Assembly: GCF_031202265.1 (NCBI RefSeq)
Contig: NZ_CP100604.1
Location: 6,492,501-6,556,500, forward strand
DNA: 64,000 bases
Source of the DNA: Bradyrhizobium sp. Ash2021
Lineage (GTDB): Bacteria; Pseudomonadota; Alphaproteobacteria; Rhizobiales; Xanthobacteraceae
Direction of reading: 5' to 3'
Made by a program: the position numbers and the translations under genes. The stretch's first letter is position 1. Every line of letters starts with the position of its first letter. This document shows, piece by piece, positions 53,575-62,250 of this stretch. Under the pieces are notes generated by a model that saw only the letters and a program-made list of their open reading frames with translations, was not told the origin of the DNA and ran no database searches.

Positions 53575-54843
53575 TCACGCGTCGATAATCTGAAGCTCTG
53601 GAAGCGGCATGACGAGACGGGAGCGCAGCCCTCGCGCGCGCAACTGGGCTGCGATCGCTTCGCCGTAATGCCAGGCCAGCAACACGACATAGTCAGGCTG
53701 CTCATCAATAAGACGTTGATTGTTAACGACCGGAATGTGCTTGCCCGGCAAATGCAGGCCGAGCTTCAATGAGGTTGGCTGCTCGCAAATGTAGGGCATC
53801 AGCGAACGATCTATGCCGCAATAGTTCAGCAGCGTGCTGGCGCGCCCCGGACAGGAATTGCCAACAAAGCTCTTGCCCTCGTCATGGCATTTTAGAGCAA
53901 GCCGCAGGAGATCGAATTTGCCCTTGTCCGCACGGGTCCGAAAGGCCGCGTAGCAAGCCGGGTCATCAAGACCGAAATCCTTTTCGAGCTGCAGGATTTG
54001 TCCAACGGAAGATTTAACCCGGCGATTGCGCCCCTTGCCGACATAGGCACGGATGTTGCCGCCGTACCTCGCCACCTGCCGCACATCCATCACCGTAAAA
54101 TCGTAGAAGCCGAAGAGGGTCAGGATCGATTTCGCCGAGTAGGACCGCAGATGCTCATGATAGATGGTATCGAACTGTCCGGTGCGCATGATCTCGACGA
54201 GATAATGATTTTCAAGCACGAACACGCCATCATCATCCAGCAGGATTTCGAGAGCCCTGATGAACTGACCGAGCGTTGCCATATGCGCAAAGACGTTGGT
54301 CGCCGTGACCACCTTGGCGCGACCACGAGACTCCACGATGCGTCGCGCGGATTCCTCGTCGAAGAACGATTGGACCGTTTCAATTCCGGCGTCGTTGGCC
54401 AATTTGGCGATGTTCGTGGGCTCCACACCAACCGTGCGCATGCCCAGCAGCTTGAATCCCGAGAGCAGCGTGCCGTCGTTCGAACCGATATCCACCACGA
54501 GCGAGTCTTTCGCCAGCCCGAGTTCGGTAACAATCTCTTGGGCAAGCGCGAGCTGATAGACGACCAGCTCTTTCGTGACGCCGGACTTGTACGGATACTC
54601 GGAGTGGTAGACCTCTTCGCCGGCAACGGCGTAATCGATTTGCGACAGCGTGCAATCGCGGCACCACATCTGACGCAACGGAAACGTTCGTTCAGGTCCA
54701 TTCAGTTGATGGAGCGAAGGCAGCGAATCGCAGAGCGGCTGATGGCCGAGATCCATCACCAGATCAAGGCGTTCGGACCCGCAAACCTGACATCGAAAAA
54801 TCGGGCCGTAGGAGGTGTCGTGCTGCGGCCTTTTGCTGGACAT
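53575..54843 (-). CDS. Sugar C-methyltransferase (TylC3/NovU type, three-domain)
   Basis: 422 residues from the ATG at 54843. The N-terminal zinc-binding domain has CQVCGS ... LCDSLPS ... MWCRDCTLSQIDY. The SAM domain follows (SLVVDIGSNDGTLLSGFKLL). ENHYLVEIMRTGQFDTIYHE holds the conserved HEH-type region (YHEHLRSYS). The C-terminal domain includes GNSCPGRASTLLNYCGI. This architecture marks enzymes that methylate carbon 3 of 4-keto-deoxysugars. With rfbF and rfbG next door, a CDP-linked 3-C-methyl-6-deoxyhexose is the likely product. Confidence 0.87.
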   Translation of the reverse strand: MSSKRPQHDTSYGPIFRCQVCGSERLDLVMDLGHQPLCDSLPSLHQLNGPERTFPLRQMWCRDCTLSQIDYAVAGEEVYHSEYPYKSGVTKELVVYQLALAQEIVTELGLAKDSLVVDIGSNDGTLLSGFKLLGMRTVGVEPTNIAKLANDAGIETVQSFFDEESARRIVESRGRAKVVTATNVFAHMATLGQFIRALEILLDDDGVFVLENHYLVEIMRTGQFDTIYHEHLRSYSAKSILTLFGFYDFTVMDVRQVARYGGNIRAYVGKGRNRRVKSSVGQILQLEKDFGLDDPACYAAFRTRADKGKFDLLRLALKCHDEGKSFVGNSCPGRASTLLNYCGIDRSLMPYICEQPTSLKLGLHLPGKHIPVVNNQRLIDEQPDYVVLLAWHYGEAIAAQLRARGLRSRLVMPLPELQIIDA

Positions 54844-55093
54844 TGCGAATACTGCCAATTTCGGGTTAAACTCGGACGTTCATTAACCCATGAAAAAGCA
54901 AATGGAAAGCTGCGTAATGCCGTCTCTAACAAAGGCCGTGACGGATGTCCGTGCGATGCGAGCGAGATCTGGCGCTCGCTGGGCAAGCCGGATGCGCAGC
55001 CAGGTAAACGATTTCGTGGACGGGGGGCGCAGCTTGCCTCGAAACGAGCTATTGGATACTGAAAGATTCAATTCATTGAAAGAAACAGTGAGC

Positions 55094-56407
55094 ATGTCAA
55101 GCACTGGCCAAACGCTTTACCGACGCGCGCGGAAAGTCATGCCCGGCGGCACCCAATTGCTGTCGAAGCGCCCGGAAATGTTCCTGCCAGAACAATGGCC
55201 GACCTATTTCAAGTCGGCCAAGGGCGCCGAGGTCGTCGACCTCGACGGCAAGACCTATCTCGACATGAGCTATTGCGGCATCGGTGCAACCATTTTGGGC
55301 TTCGCCGACCCGGACGTCGACACCGCGGTAAAAACCGCGATCGACATGGGCTCGATGTCGACGCTGAATTGCGCAGAGGACGTCGAACTCGCGGAACTGC
55401 TGGTCGAGCTGCACCCGTGGGCCGATATGGTGCGCTTCGGCCGCGCCGGTGGCGAAGCCATGGCGATCGCCGTCCGCATCGCGCGTGCCGCGACCGGCCG
55501 CGACATGGTGGCGTTCTGCGGCTATCATGGCTGGCATGATTGGTATCTGAGCGCCAATCTCGGCAAAACTACCACGCTCGATGGCCATCTGCTTCCGGGC
55601 CTCGACACCAAGGGCGTTCCGCGCGGTCTTGCCGGACTGATGCACCCATTCCACTTTAACAGGCTCGACGAAATCGAAGCCATCGTCGCCGAGCACGGCG
55701 ACCGGCTTGCGGCCATTATAATGGAGCCGGTGCGCAGTAGCGAACCCACGCCGGAATTCATCAAGGGAAGTCGCGCGCTCGCCGACCGCTCTGGCGCGGC
55801 TTTGATTTTCGACGAAGTAACGTCCGGCTTCCGGATCAACAGCGGCGGCGCGCATCTCGCTTACGGCGTGGATCCCGATATCGCCGTGTTCGCCAAAGCG
55901 ATCGCCAACGGGTTTCCTATGGCAGCGATTGTCGGCCGCCACTCCGTGATGGACGCGGCGCAAGAGACCTTTATCAGTTCGACGGCCTGGACCGAGCGTG
56001 TCGGACCGGTCGCGGCATTAGCGACGCTACGCAAGCACCGCGAACAAAATGTCGCCCGGCACCTGATGCGGATCGGTACCCGCGTTCAGAAAGGCTGGGC
56101 AGAAGCTGCACGGGCGACCAACCTTCCACTTAATATTTCCGGCATTTCGCCGCTCGGTCACTTCGCTTTCGACGTGCCTGAGGCCCAGGAAGTCCGCACC
56201 CTGTTCACGCAGATGATGCTGGACCGCGGCATATTGGGGACCGGTTCGTTCTATGCGATGTGGGCGCATACCGACGCGCATGTGGATCGCTATCTCGAAG
56301 CGGTCAATCAGGTGTTTCGCGATTTGAAGATCGCCATCGACCAGAACGCCGTGCGCCAGTTGCTGCGCGGTCCGGTCGCCCATTCCGGCTTCAAGCGGCT
56401 GACTTGA
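55094..56407 (+). CDS. Class III PLP-dependent aminotransferase (glutamate-1-semialdehyde aminomutase-like)
   Basis: 437 residues from the ATG at 55094. The frame is open for 68 more codons upstream to 54890, and a longer form cannot be excluded. Motifs are YRRARKVMPGGTQLLSKRPE, VRFGRAGGEAMAIAVRIARA, FCGYHGWHDWYLS, LIFDEVTSGFR (PLP-contact Asp) and DIAVFAKAIANGFPMAAIVG (Schiff-base lysine in FAKAIANG). It differs from heme HemL by its cluster setting. It probably aminates a keto-sugar or attaches an amino group in glycan synthesis. It converges with the acetyltransferase gene. Confidence 0.83.
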   Translation: MSSTGQTLYRRARKVMPGGTQLLSKRPEMFLPEQWPTYFKSAKGAEVVDLDGKTYLDMSYCGIGATILGFADPDVDTAVKTAIDMGSMSTLNCAEDVELAELLVELHPWADMVRFGRAGGEAMAIAVRIARAATGRDMVAFCGYHGWHDWYLSANLGKTTTLDGHLLPGLDTKGVPRGLAGLMHPFHFNRLDEIEAIVAEHGDRLAAIIMEPVRSSEPTPEFIKGSRALADRSGAALIFDEVTSGFRINSGGAHLAYGVDPDIAVFAKAIANGFPMAAIVGRHSVMDAAQETFISSTAWTERVGPVAALATLRKHREQNVARHLMRIGTRVQKGWAEAARATNLPLNISGISPLGHFAFDVPEAQEVRTLFTQMMLDRGILGTGSFYAMWAHTDAHVDRYLEAVNQVFRDLKIAIDQNAVRQLLRGPVAHSGFKRLT

Positions 56408-56410
56408 CCT

Positions 56411-57070
56411 CTAGACGCCGAAGATATCGCTGATCACGTTGCGGTCCGTGCGCGAGCGGCCGGCATTCGGATAAATACCGTGCATCACGCTGCTGCCTTC
56501 CAGCTTGCCGCCGTCGATGATGATCGCGCCTGTCGATACGAAGCTGTTGTCGCCGACCGAGGTCTTCCCGATCACGCGGCTGCCGCCATACATCACGACG
56601 CCACGGCCGAACGACGGATAGTCGTTGTCGAGGTTCGCGCCCACTGTGCAGTTGTGGTAACAGATGAAATAATCGGAATAGCTGGCGCGGCCCAGCACGG
56701 TTCCGACGGGATGCTGGACCGCGAACACATCGGGCAGTTGCACTTCATAATAGGCGTCCAGCGCGTGGAGCGCCTTGTTGAGTGCATAGGCCTTGTCCGC
56801 GATCGGGTGGCCGGGCTTTTCATGGAACGCCCTGTTGGCGAGATAATACAGGAAGATCGCGTATTGATCGGAATGCCGGTGCGAAAAGCGCGGCTGGCCG
56901 TTTGCGAAATAGCCCTTCAGCCTAACGCGGGAGAAGCAATGCTCGACCCGGCCAAGCGCCAAATCGATGAATTTCGGCAAATCCGAGAGATCCGTTCCAT
57001 CGGGAAAGAGGTTCTCAAACTGCTTTCGCACGTACTGCGCAAGTTCGGTTCGACTGAGCGAAACTTGCAC
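56411..57070 (-). CDS. Serine acetyltransferase-like left-handed beta-helix protein
   Basis: 219 residues from GTG 57070, with AGGA upstream and the hisF-like stop 4 bp before it. Residues 1-120 are helical (LSRTELAQYVRKQFENLFPD, FSHRHSDQYAIFLYYLANRA). A hexapeptide-repeat helix follows (VGTVLGRASYSDYFICYHNC, YPSFGRGVVMYGGSRVIGKT, VGDNSFVSTGAIIIDGG). Such proteins acetylate amines or hydroxyls with acetyl-CoA. Its link to WbpG/HisH/HisF-like genes suggests sugar acetylation or an acetamido-group role. Confidence 0.75.
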   Translation of the reverse strand: MQVSLSRTELAQYVRKQFENLFPDGTDLSDLPKFIDLALGRVEHCFSRVRLKGYFANGQPRFSHRHSDQYAIFLYYLANRAFHEKPGHPIADKAYALNKALHALDAYYEVQLPDVFAVQHPVGTVLGRASYSDYFICYHNCTVGANLDNDYPSFGRGVVMYGGSRVIGKTSVGDNSFVSTGAIIIDGGKLEGSSVMHGIYPNAGRSRTDRNVISDIFGV

Positions 57071-57074
57071 GATC

Positions 57075-57851
57075 CTAATTCCTGCTGCCGGCGCTGGTGC
57101 GAACGTCAAGACCTCGCGACGCCAGATGGCTGCGCAGCTTGATCGGGCTGTGATCGGTAAACAGGAACATTGATGAAATCGCCACCGCCGAAGCGCCGGC
57201 TTCGAGCGCATCAATTGCATGCTGCAGTGAACCGCAACCGCCCGAGACGATCAAGGGAACGCTGAGCGCGCTGGCGGCTTTATGGATCATGTCCAAATCG
57301 TAGCCGGACATTGTGCCGTCGCGGTCGATCGATCCCAGCAGCACTTCACCGCAGTGCAGGTCCTCGCAACGCAGCGCCCATTCGACCGGATCAAGCGCTG
57401 CATGCTCACGGCCCCCGTCGATGAATACGGTGGCATGGTGCGCACCGATCCTCTTGTAGTCGATCGACACCGTGATGCACTGATCGCCGAATATCCGCGC
57501 GGCGTCGCGGACGAATTCCGGCCGCCGTACCGCTTCCGAATTGACCGAGACCTTGTCGGCGCCAGCGCGCAGCAGCATGTTGATGTCGTCCAGCGACTTG
57601 ACGCCGCCGCCAACGGTGAACGGCATGAAGATCTCCTCCGACATCCGCTCGATGATATCGACGACGCGGCTGCGCGAGGCTTCGCTGGGAACGATGTCGA
57701 GTACGATCAATTCATCGACGCCGTAGTCGTTGTACACCTTGGCCGTCGTCACCGGATTGCCGGCAATCCGTTCGTTCTGGAAAAACCTGACATATTTCAC
57801 CAGCCTGCCGTCGCGCAGCAGAAATTTCGGAATCAGTCTCTTTTTGAGCAT
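57075..57851 (-). CDS. hisF: HisF-like cyclase-family subunit of a sugar amidotransferase complex
   Basis: 258 residues, a TIM barrel. Motifs are MLKKRLIPKFLLRDGRLVKY, DELIVLDIVPSEAS, PFTVGGGVKSLDDINMLLRA then GADKVSVNSEA, VSIDYKR and PLIVSGGCGSLQHAIDALEA. In LPS clusters this paralogue (with HisH-like glutaminase and WbpG) passes ammonia to form an amidino sugar instead of imidazole glycerol phosphate. It lies 8 bp after the hisH-like gene and has no histidine genes around it. Confidence 0.88.
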   Translation of the reverse strand: MLKKRLIPKFLLRDGRLVKYVRFFQNERIAGNPVTTAKVYNDYGVDELIVLDIVPSEASRSRVVDIIERMSEEIFMPFTVGGGVKSLDDINMLLRAGADKVSVNSEAVRRPEFVRDAARIFGDQCITVSIDYKRIGAHHATVFIDGGREHAALDPVEWALRCEDLHCGEVLLGSIDRDGTMSGYDLDMIHKAASALSVPLIVSGGCGSLQHAIDALEAGASAVAISSMFLFTDHSPIKLRSHLASRGLDVRTSAGSRN

Positions 57852-57859
57852 TTCGCGCT

Positions 57860-58498
57860 TTATGGATTCCAGCGGAGAAAATTACTGACCAGTTCGATCC
57901 CGCTGTCCTGGCTCTTCTCGGGATGAAACTGGGTCGCGGCAATATTGTCTTTGGCGATGATCGCGGTGACCGGCTGGCCGTATTGCGCGAGGCCGACGAT
58001 GTCTTCGGCGTTGTTGCAGCTCATCGCAAAGCTGTGCACGAAATAGAACGCCAGGTTCTTTTCGCTGATATTGGCAAGGATGGGATGGTTGCGCTCCTTG
58101 GCCACCATGTTCCAGCCCATATGCGGGATCTTCAGCTTGGGATCGTTGGGCCGCAGACGCTGGATGTCGGCATCAAACCAGCCGAGGCCCTTATGCAGGA
58201 CGCCGTCGTCGGCGTGCTCTTCCGAGGTCTTTGCGAGCAACTGCATCCCGAGGCAAACGGCCAAAAACGGTTTGCCCTTTTCGCGGACCTGGCGATTGAG
58301 GATTTCATCGATGTCGCGGGCGCGGATGTTGTTCATGGCATCGCCGAAGGCACCGACCCCCGGCAAGATGACGTGCGAGGCGTCAGCGATCGCTGACGCC
58401 TCGTGGGTTACGACGGGATTGTAGCCGCAATACTCGACGGCATTGCGGACCGACCGCACATTGTTGATGCCGTAGTCGACGATCGCAACGTCTGACAT
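57860..58498 (-). CDS. hisH: HisH-like glutamine amidotransferase subunit
   Basis: 212 residues from the ATG at 58498 (GGAG upstream). Class I glutaminase triad: nucleophilic Cys in PFLAVCLGMQLLAKTSEE, His and Glu in ATQFHPEKSQDSG. VILPGVGAFGDAMNNI forms the oxyanion region. It releases ammonia from glutamine for the HisF-like/WbpG-like partners. It is flanked by both, so the three form one functional unit. Confidence 0.9.
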   Translation of the reverse strand: MSDVAIVDYGINNVRSVRNAVEYCGYNPVVTHEASAIADASHVILPGVGAFGDAMNNIRARDIDEILNRQVREKGKPFLAVCLGMQLLAKTSEEHADDGVLHKGLGWFDADIQRLRPNDPKLKIPHMGWNMVAKERNHPILANISEKNLAFYFVHSFAMSCNNAEDIVGLAQYGQPVTAIIAKDNIAATQFHPEKSQDSGIELVSNFLRWNP

Positions 58499-58546
58499 CA
58501 CTCAAGCTCCGACGCACCGATCAGGCGCTGCTCGATTTACCCTTGT

Positions 58547-59725
58547 TCAACCCTTGCCGCCGATCTCAACACCCGGATGGTTCGGCCATGGCACCTCGGT
58601 CCGGTCCCATTTGTCCATATCGGGCATCCGCCTGCCCGGCTCGACATCGTTTGGTGAGAACTGCCACGGACTGACCTCGTGCTTGATCGCGATGCCGAGG
58701 AATTGCTCTTCGGTGAGTTGCAGATAATCGAGGAACAGATCGAGGCTCGGCGGCCGCTTTCCGTCATATTGACGAACGAGCTTTTCGCCTTCCTCGCGCG
58801 TCATTCGCTTGTTGCGGATGTCGATGTTGGCGAGATGATTGGTCCGGCCCATGCCGCGCTTGATGAATTTCAAATAGTCGCGCACGCCCTGGAAGAAGCA
58901 CTCGACCTTCTCATAGTCGTATTCCGGCGGAATCCCCTCGACTTCCTGCCCCTTCCAGCCGAGTTCGCGCTTGATGATCTCGACGTGCCTCTTGGTGTCC
59001 CATTTAATGTAGCTGCCGAGGCAGATCGAACGGCACTTGATCCGCATCAATTCCTTCCGCGGCGGATAGACGAACGGATACAGATCGCGCTTGGCGACGC
59101 GGCCGCCCAAAAATTCGTACATATCGTCGGCGGTGATGCCCAGATTCATCGCGCGGTTGAAGCGCTTCTCGTCGACTTCTTCCATCTCGTCGTAGGAATA
59201 GAACGACTGGTATTCGGCGAGACTCTCGCCCCAGAACAACAGCGGCGTCTCGTAGCGGATCGCGATCTGCATGGTGTGGGCATAGATACCGGTGTGGCAG
59301 TGCCAGCAAAAATCGCCGCGGCGCTTGAGCGATTCCAACATCAGCTCGCGGACAACATGCCAGTTCGGCGTGAAATTCAGGACATCGACGCCGAGTTGCT
59401 TGAACACGCTGGTATTGTTCTCTTCGATCAGCGGGCGATAGAACCAGTGATCGAAACGCACCACCAGCGGCTTCAACCCCAGCTTTTTCACCACATACCA
59501 GAGCTGGAAAACGCTGTCCTTGCCGCCGGAATAGGGCACGATGCAGTCGTAAAGTCCCTTGTCGCGGTATTGCGCGACCAACTCCAACATCTGCGCATGG
59601 CGCTCCTCCCAATTGATCTGGGTGTCGCGCACCTCGATCTGCGCGCAGACGCTGCAGGAGCCGGCGGTGTCGAACGATGTCGCCTCTGCCGTTTCCGGCA
59701 ACAGGCATTTGCTACAGCTCAACAT
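58547..59725 (-). CDS. N-acetyl sugar amidotransferase (WbpG/PseA-like)
   Basis: 392 residues from the ATG at 59725; a GTG five codons upstream is possible. The zinc-knuckle start MLSCSKCLLPETAE ... CSVCAQ is followed by the PP-loop DCIVPYSGGKDSVFQLWYVV. WHCHTGIYAHTMQIAIRYET and LLFWGESLAEYQSFYSYDEM are family motifs. WbpG/PseA activate an N-acetyl group with ATP and turn it into an acetamidino group using ammonia from HisH/HisF. Here the likely target is the nonulosonic acid or another amino sugar of this locus. Confidence 0.9.
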   Translation of the reverse strand: MLSCSKCLLPETAEATSFDTAGSCSVCAQIEVRDTQINWEERHAQMLELVAQYRDKGLYDCIVPYSGGKDSVFQLWYVVKKLGLKPLVVRFDHWFYRPLIEENNTSVFKQLGVDVLNFTPNWHVVRELMLESLKRRGDFCWHCHTGIYAHTMQIAIRYETPLLFWGESLAEYQSFYSYDEMEEVDEKRFNRAMNLGITADDMYEFLGGRVAKRDLYPFVYPPRKELMRIKCRSICLGSYIKWDTKRHVEIIKRELGWKGQEVEGIPPEYDYEKVECFFQGVRDYLKFIKRGMGRTNHLANIDIRNKRMTREEGEKLVRQYDGKRPPSLDLFLDYLQLTEEQFLGIAIKHEVSPWQFSPNDVEPGRRMPDMDKWDRTEVPWPNHPGVEIGGKG

Positions 59726-59761
59726 TTCCTGGATTCTCACAATTTCATATCTGCGGTGGCC

Positions 59762-60574
59762 TTACCACACGGTCCATCCACCGTCGACCGCTAGGCATTG
59801 GCCGGTCACGTATGCAGATAAATCGGTCGCCAAATAGGCCATCGCCCCCTTGAAGTCTTCCTCGCGTGCCATGCGGCCAAGGGGGGTGCGGGCGGTATAG
59901 CGGCCCAGGAATGGCTCAGGGGTGTCCCGAAACACGCCTCCCGGTGCGATGGCATTAACCCGGACATGCGGCGCCAAGGTCGTAGAGAGCCAGCGGGTGG
60001 CCTGGATCAGGCCCCCCTTGCTGGCGGCATAGGCGGCGGGGTTGCCGAGGCTGGTTCCCTCGTAGAGCCGCCAATCGGGCCCCGAGAGGCCGTAAATCGA
60101 GGAAATATTGATGACGCTGCCGTGGCCGGAGGCCTTGAGATCGGCCGCAGCGGCCTGGGTCAGGATGAAGGGGGCGGTGAGATTGACCTCGAGCGCCCTC
60201 CTCCAGGTCTTGTCGGATTGCTGCTCGAATGGAACCGCCCAGCCATCGAGGCCGCTGGTTCCCACGAATGCCGCGCAATTGACGATAATATCGATTCGCC
60301 CGAAGCGCTCACGGACCAAGCGGGGCAGATCGCGCACCTGCTCGGACTGCTCGAGGTCGCAGGCAAAGCCTGCGGCGGCGACTGGCCAGCGCCGGCTCAG
60401 TTCGTCCGCGGCTGCCTCTGCGCCGGATTGCGAGAGGTCGACGACGGCAACGCTAGCCCCAAGCTCGGCCAGCGCATGGCCGATGGCCCTGCCGATGTGG
60501 CCGGCGCCTCCCGTGACCAGCGCGACGCGCCCGTCCAGCGACATCAATTCGCGCAAGGTGCGGTCGGTACTCAC
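59762..60574 (-). CDS. Short-chain dehydrogenase/reductase, PtmA-like
   Basis: 270 residues from GTG 60574 (AGAGGG upstream), overlapping the stop of the nucleotidyltransferase gene (GTGA). Classical SDR: ALVTGGAGHIGRAIGHALAE, DIIVNCAAFVG, NISSIYGLSGPDWRLYEG (Ser), NPAAYAASKGGLIQATRW (Tyr-x3-Lys) and AIAPGGVFRDTPEPF. SDRs next to a CBS-nucleotidyltransferase and neuB recall PtmA in Campylobacter legionaminic-acid clusters. The exact step is not settled. Confidence 0.86.
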   Translation of the reverse strand: MSTDRTLRELMSLDGRVALVTGGAGHIGRAIGHALAELGASVAVVDLSQSGAEAAADELSRRWPVAAAGFACDLEQSEQVRDLPRLVRERFGRIDIIVNCAAFVGTSGLDGWAVPFEQQSDKTWRRALEVNLTAPFILTQAAAADLKASGHGSVINISSIYGLSGPDWRLYEGTSLGNPAAYAASKGGLIQATRWLSTTLAPHVRVNAIAPGGVFRDTPEPFLGRYTARTPLGRMAREEDFKGAMAYLATDLSAYVTGQCLAVDGGWTVW

Positions 60575-61611
60575 CCGAAAACCCTCTGGAATTCGTCCGA
60601 AGCGCGCTGCAGGTCGTCGAGGCGGCCGACGTCGATCCAGTATTCCCGCAGCGGGAACACCACGGATTGCTTGCCGCCGGCGATGGTCCGCTCGATCAGG
60701 GTGGGCATATCGACCACTTCGTTCTCGGCGATATGATCGAGCACGCCAGGGTCGAGCAGATAGACGCCCGCATTGACGAAGAATTTCTGCGTCGGTTTTT
60801 CGCGAATGCCGAGCAGGCGGTGATCGTCGAAATCGATCACCCCGAACGGCACGGTGACGGAGTGCTCGCGCACGCAGACGGTCGAGAACGCCTGATGCTC
60901 GCGATGGTATTTCAGCATCTGCTCGAAATTCACCGTTGTCAGCAGATCGCCGTTCATCACGAAGAACGGCTGCTTCGGCCGCTCCGGCAACAGCGAAAGC
61001 GCGCCGGCAGTGCCGAGACGTTCGTTCTCCTCGAGATAGCTGATATCGACGCCCCAGGCCGAGCCGTCGCCGAAATAGTCGCGGATCATCTCCGACTTGT
61101 AGTTGACCGAGATGAAGAATCTGCCGAAGCCCGCCTTGACGAAACGGCCGAGCACGGTTTCGAGGATCGGCTTGTCGCCGACCTTGATGAGCGGCTTTGG
61201 AATGTCATCGGTGATCGGCTTCAGCCGCGAGCCGAGGCCGCCCGCCATCAGCACCACCCAGTGATCGCTTTGCTGGGCCAGCGCGAGGTCGTCGATCAGC
61301 TTGACCTCGACGACTTTTCCTTCGGCATCGACGATCGGCAATTGATGGATCGAATGACGGCGCATCAGATTGAGCGCGGCCGGATTGGTGATCCCGGCCG
61401 GCGCCGTGATCGGGGTCCGGTTCATCACGAGATCAACCGACGCATCGAGGCCGACGCCGCCGAGCAGCGCCCGCCGCACGTCGCCATCGGTCACAGTGCC
61501 GACGATCTTTCCGTCGCGTTCGACGATCGCCAATTGCAGATTGCCCTGATCGATGCGCCGCAGCGTCTCGATCAACGGCGTTTCTTCGCTGACAACGAAT
61601 GCTCCATTCAT
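60571..61611 (-). CDS. CBS-domain nucleotidyltransferase, PtmE-like (sugar-1-phosphate guanylyltransferase family)
   Basis: 346 residues. Two CBS domains occupy about 1-115 (LRRIDQGNLQLAIVERDGKI then VGTVTDGDVRRALL; MRRHSIHQLPIVDAEGKVVE). The sugar nucleotidyltransferase domain follows (WVVLMAGGLGSRLKPITDDI then PKPLIKVGDKPILETVLGRF, PFFVMNGDLLTT, YWIDVGRLDDLQRA). PtmE of this build makes GDP-glucosamine as entry to legionaminic acid; other members load mannoheptose or similar sugars. It is coupled to the SDR gene downstream and lies 6 bp after neuD. Confidence 0.88.
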   Translation of the reverse strand: MNGAFVVSEETPLIETLRRIDQGNLQLAIVERDGKIVGTVTDGDVRRALLGGVGLDASVDLVMNRTPITAPAGITNPAALNLMRRHSIHQLPIVDAEGKVVEVKLIDDLALAQQSDHWVVLMAGGLGSRLKPITDDIPKPLIKVGDKPILETVLGRFVKAGFGRFFISVNYKSEMIRDYFGDGSAWGVDISYLEENERLGTAGALSLLPERPKQPFFVMNGDLLTTVNFEQMLKYHREHQAFSTVCVREHSVTVPFGVIDFDDHRLLGIREKPTQKFFVNAGVYLLDPGVLDHIAENEVVDMPTLIERTIAGGKQSVVFPLREYWIDVGRLDDLQRASDEFQRVFG

Positions 61612-61617
61612 AACGTG

Positions 61618-62250
61618 CTATTCCCGGTCGTCGCCGGCAAACGCGCCGGCCTCGACATTCTTTGCGACTACCGCACCCGCCGCAATAACGGAACCGGCGC
61701 CGACGCTGACGCCGCCCAATACCACCGCCCCCGCGCCGATATGCGCGCCCTCGCCGACCACAACACCGCCGCACAGCACAGCACCTGGCGCGATGTGAGC
61801 GTGATCGCCGATCTGGCAATCATGTTCCACCACCGCGCGGGTGTTCACCAGCGCATTTCGCCCGACTAGCGCCGCCGGCTGGATGATCGCGCCCGCCATC
61901 ACCTGCGCGCCGTCGCCAAGCGAAGCGTCCGATGCGATCACCGCCGACGCATGGGATATCACGGGGAATGCGTACCCTAACGCAGCAAACCGGCCGAACA
62001 ACTCGCGCCGGCCCGACAATCCGGAGTCCGACCGCGATGCGCGATTGCCGAGGCCATTGGCGAGCTGAACCTGATCGATCTTCATCTTCAGAATGTCTTC
62101 GTCCGGGCCTGTGATCGGAATTCCCCCGAGCAATGTGCCTATGCGCGCGGAATCGCGGTCGGTCACCGCACTGGGACGCTTACCGCGGCTCAGCAACGCC
62201 TCGATGACAACGCGGGCATGGCCGCCGGCACAGAGCACAATCAGGCTCAT
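61618..62250 (-). CDS. neuD: Sugar O/N-acyltransferase, NeuD/PglD family
   Basis: 210 residues. The N-terminal Rossmann-like part begins LIVLCAGGHARVVIEALLSR. A left-handed beta-helix follows with hexapeptide repeats (ISHASAVIASDASLGDGAQV, MAGAIIQPAALVGRNALVNT, EHDCQIGDHAHIAPGAVLCG, GAGAVVLGGVSVGAGSVIAA). The histidine of VEHDCQIGDHAHIAPG is the usual catalytic base. It acetylates the amino or hydroxyl group of the nonulosonate or its precursor. It overlaps neuB by 4 bp. Confidence 0.92.
   Translation of the reverse strand: MSLIVLCAGGHARVVIEALLSRGKRPSAVTDRDSARIGTLLGGIPITGPDEDILKMKIDQVQLANGLGNRASRSDSGLSGRRELFGRFAALGYAFPVISHASAVIASDASLGDGAQVMAGAIIQPAALVGRNALVNTRAVVEHDCQIGDHAHIAPGAVLCGGVVVGEGAHIGAGAVVLGGVSVGAGSVIAAGAVVAKNVEAGAFAGDDRE

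Noticed and set aside
54890..55093. 68-codon N-terminal extension of the class III aminotransferase
   Set aside because: It is Arg/Ser-rich and unlike the family; the usual start of the domain follows ATG 55094. Not excluded fully.
57075..58498. Histidine biosynthesis hisHF
   Set aside because: No other his genes are near. The linkage to a WbpG-like gene and the nonulosonate genes points to sugar amidination.
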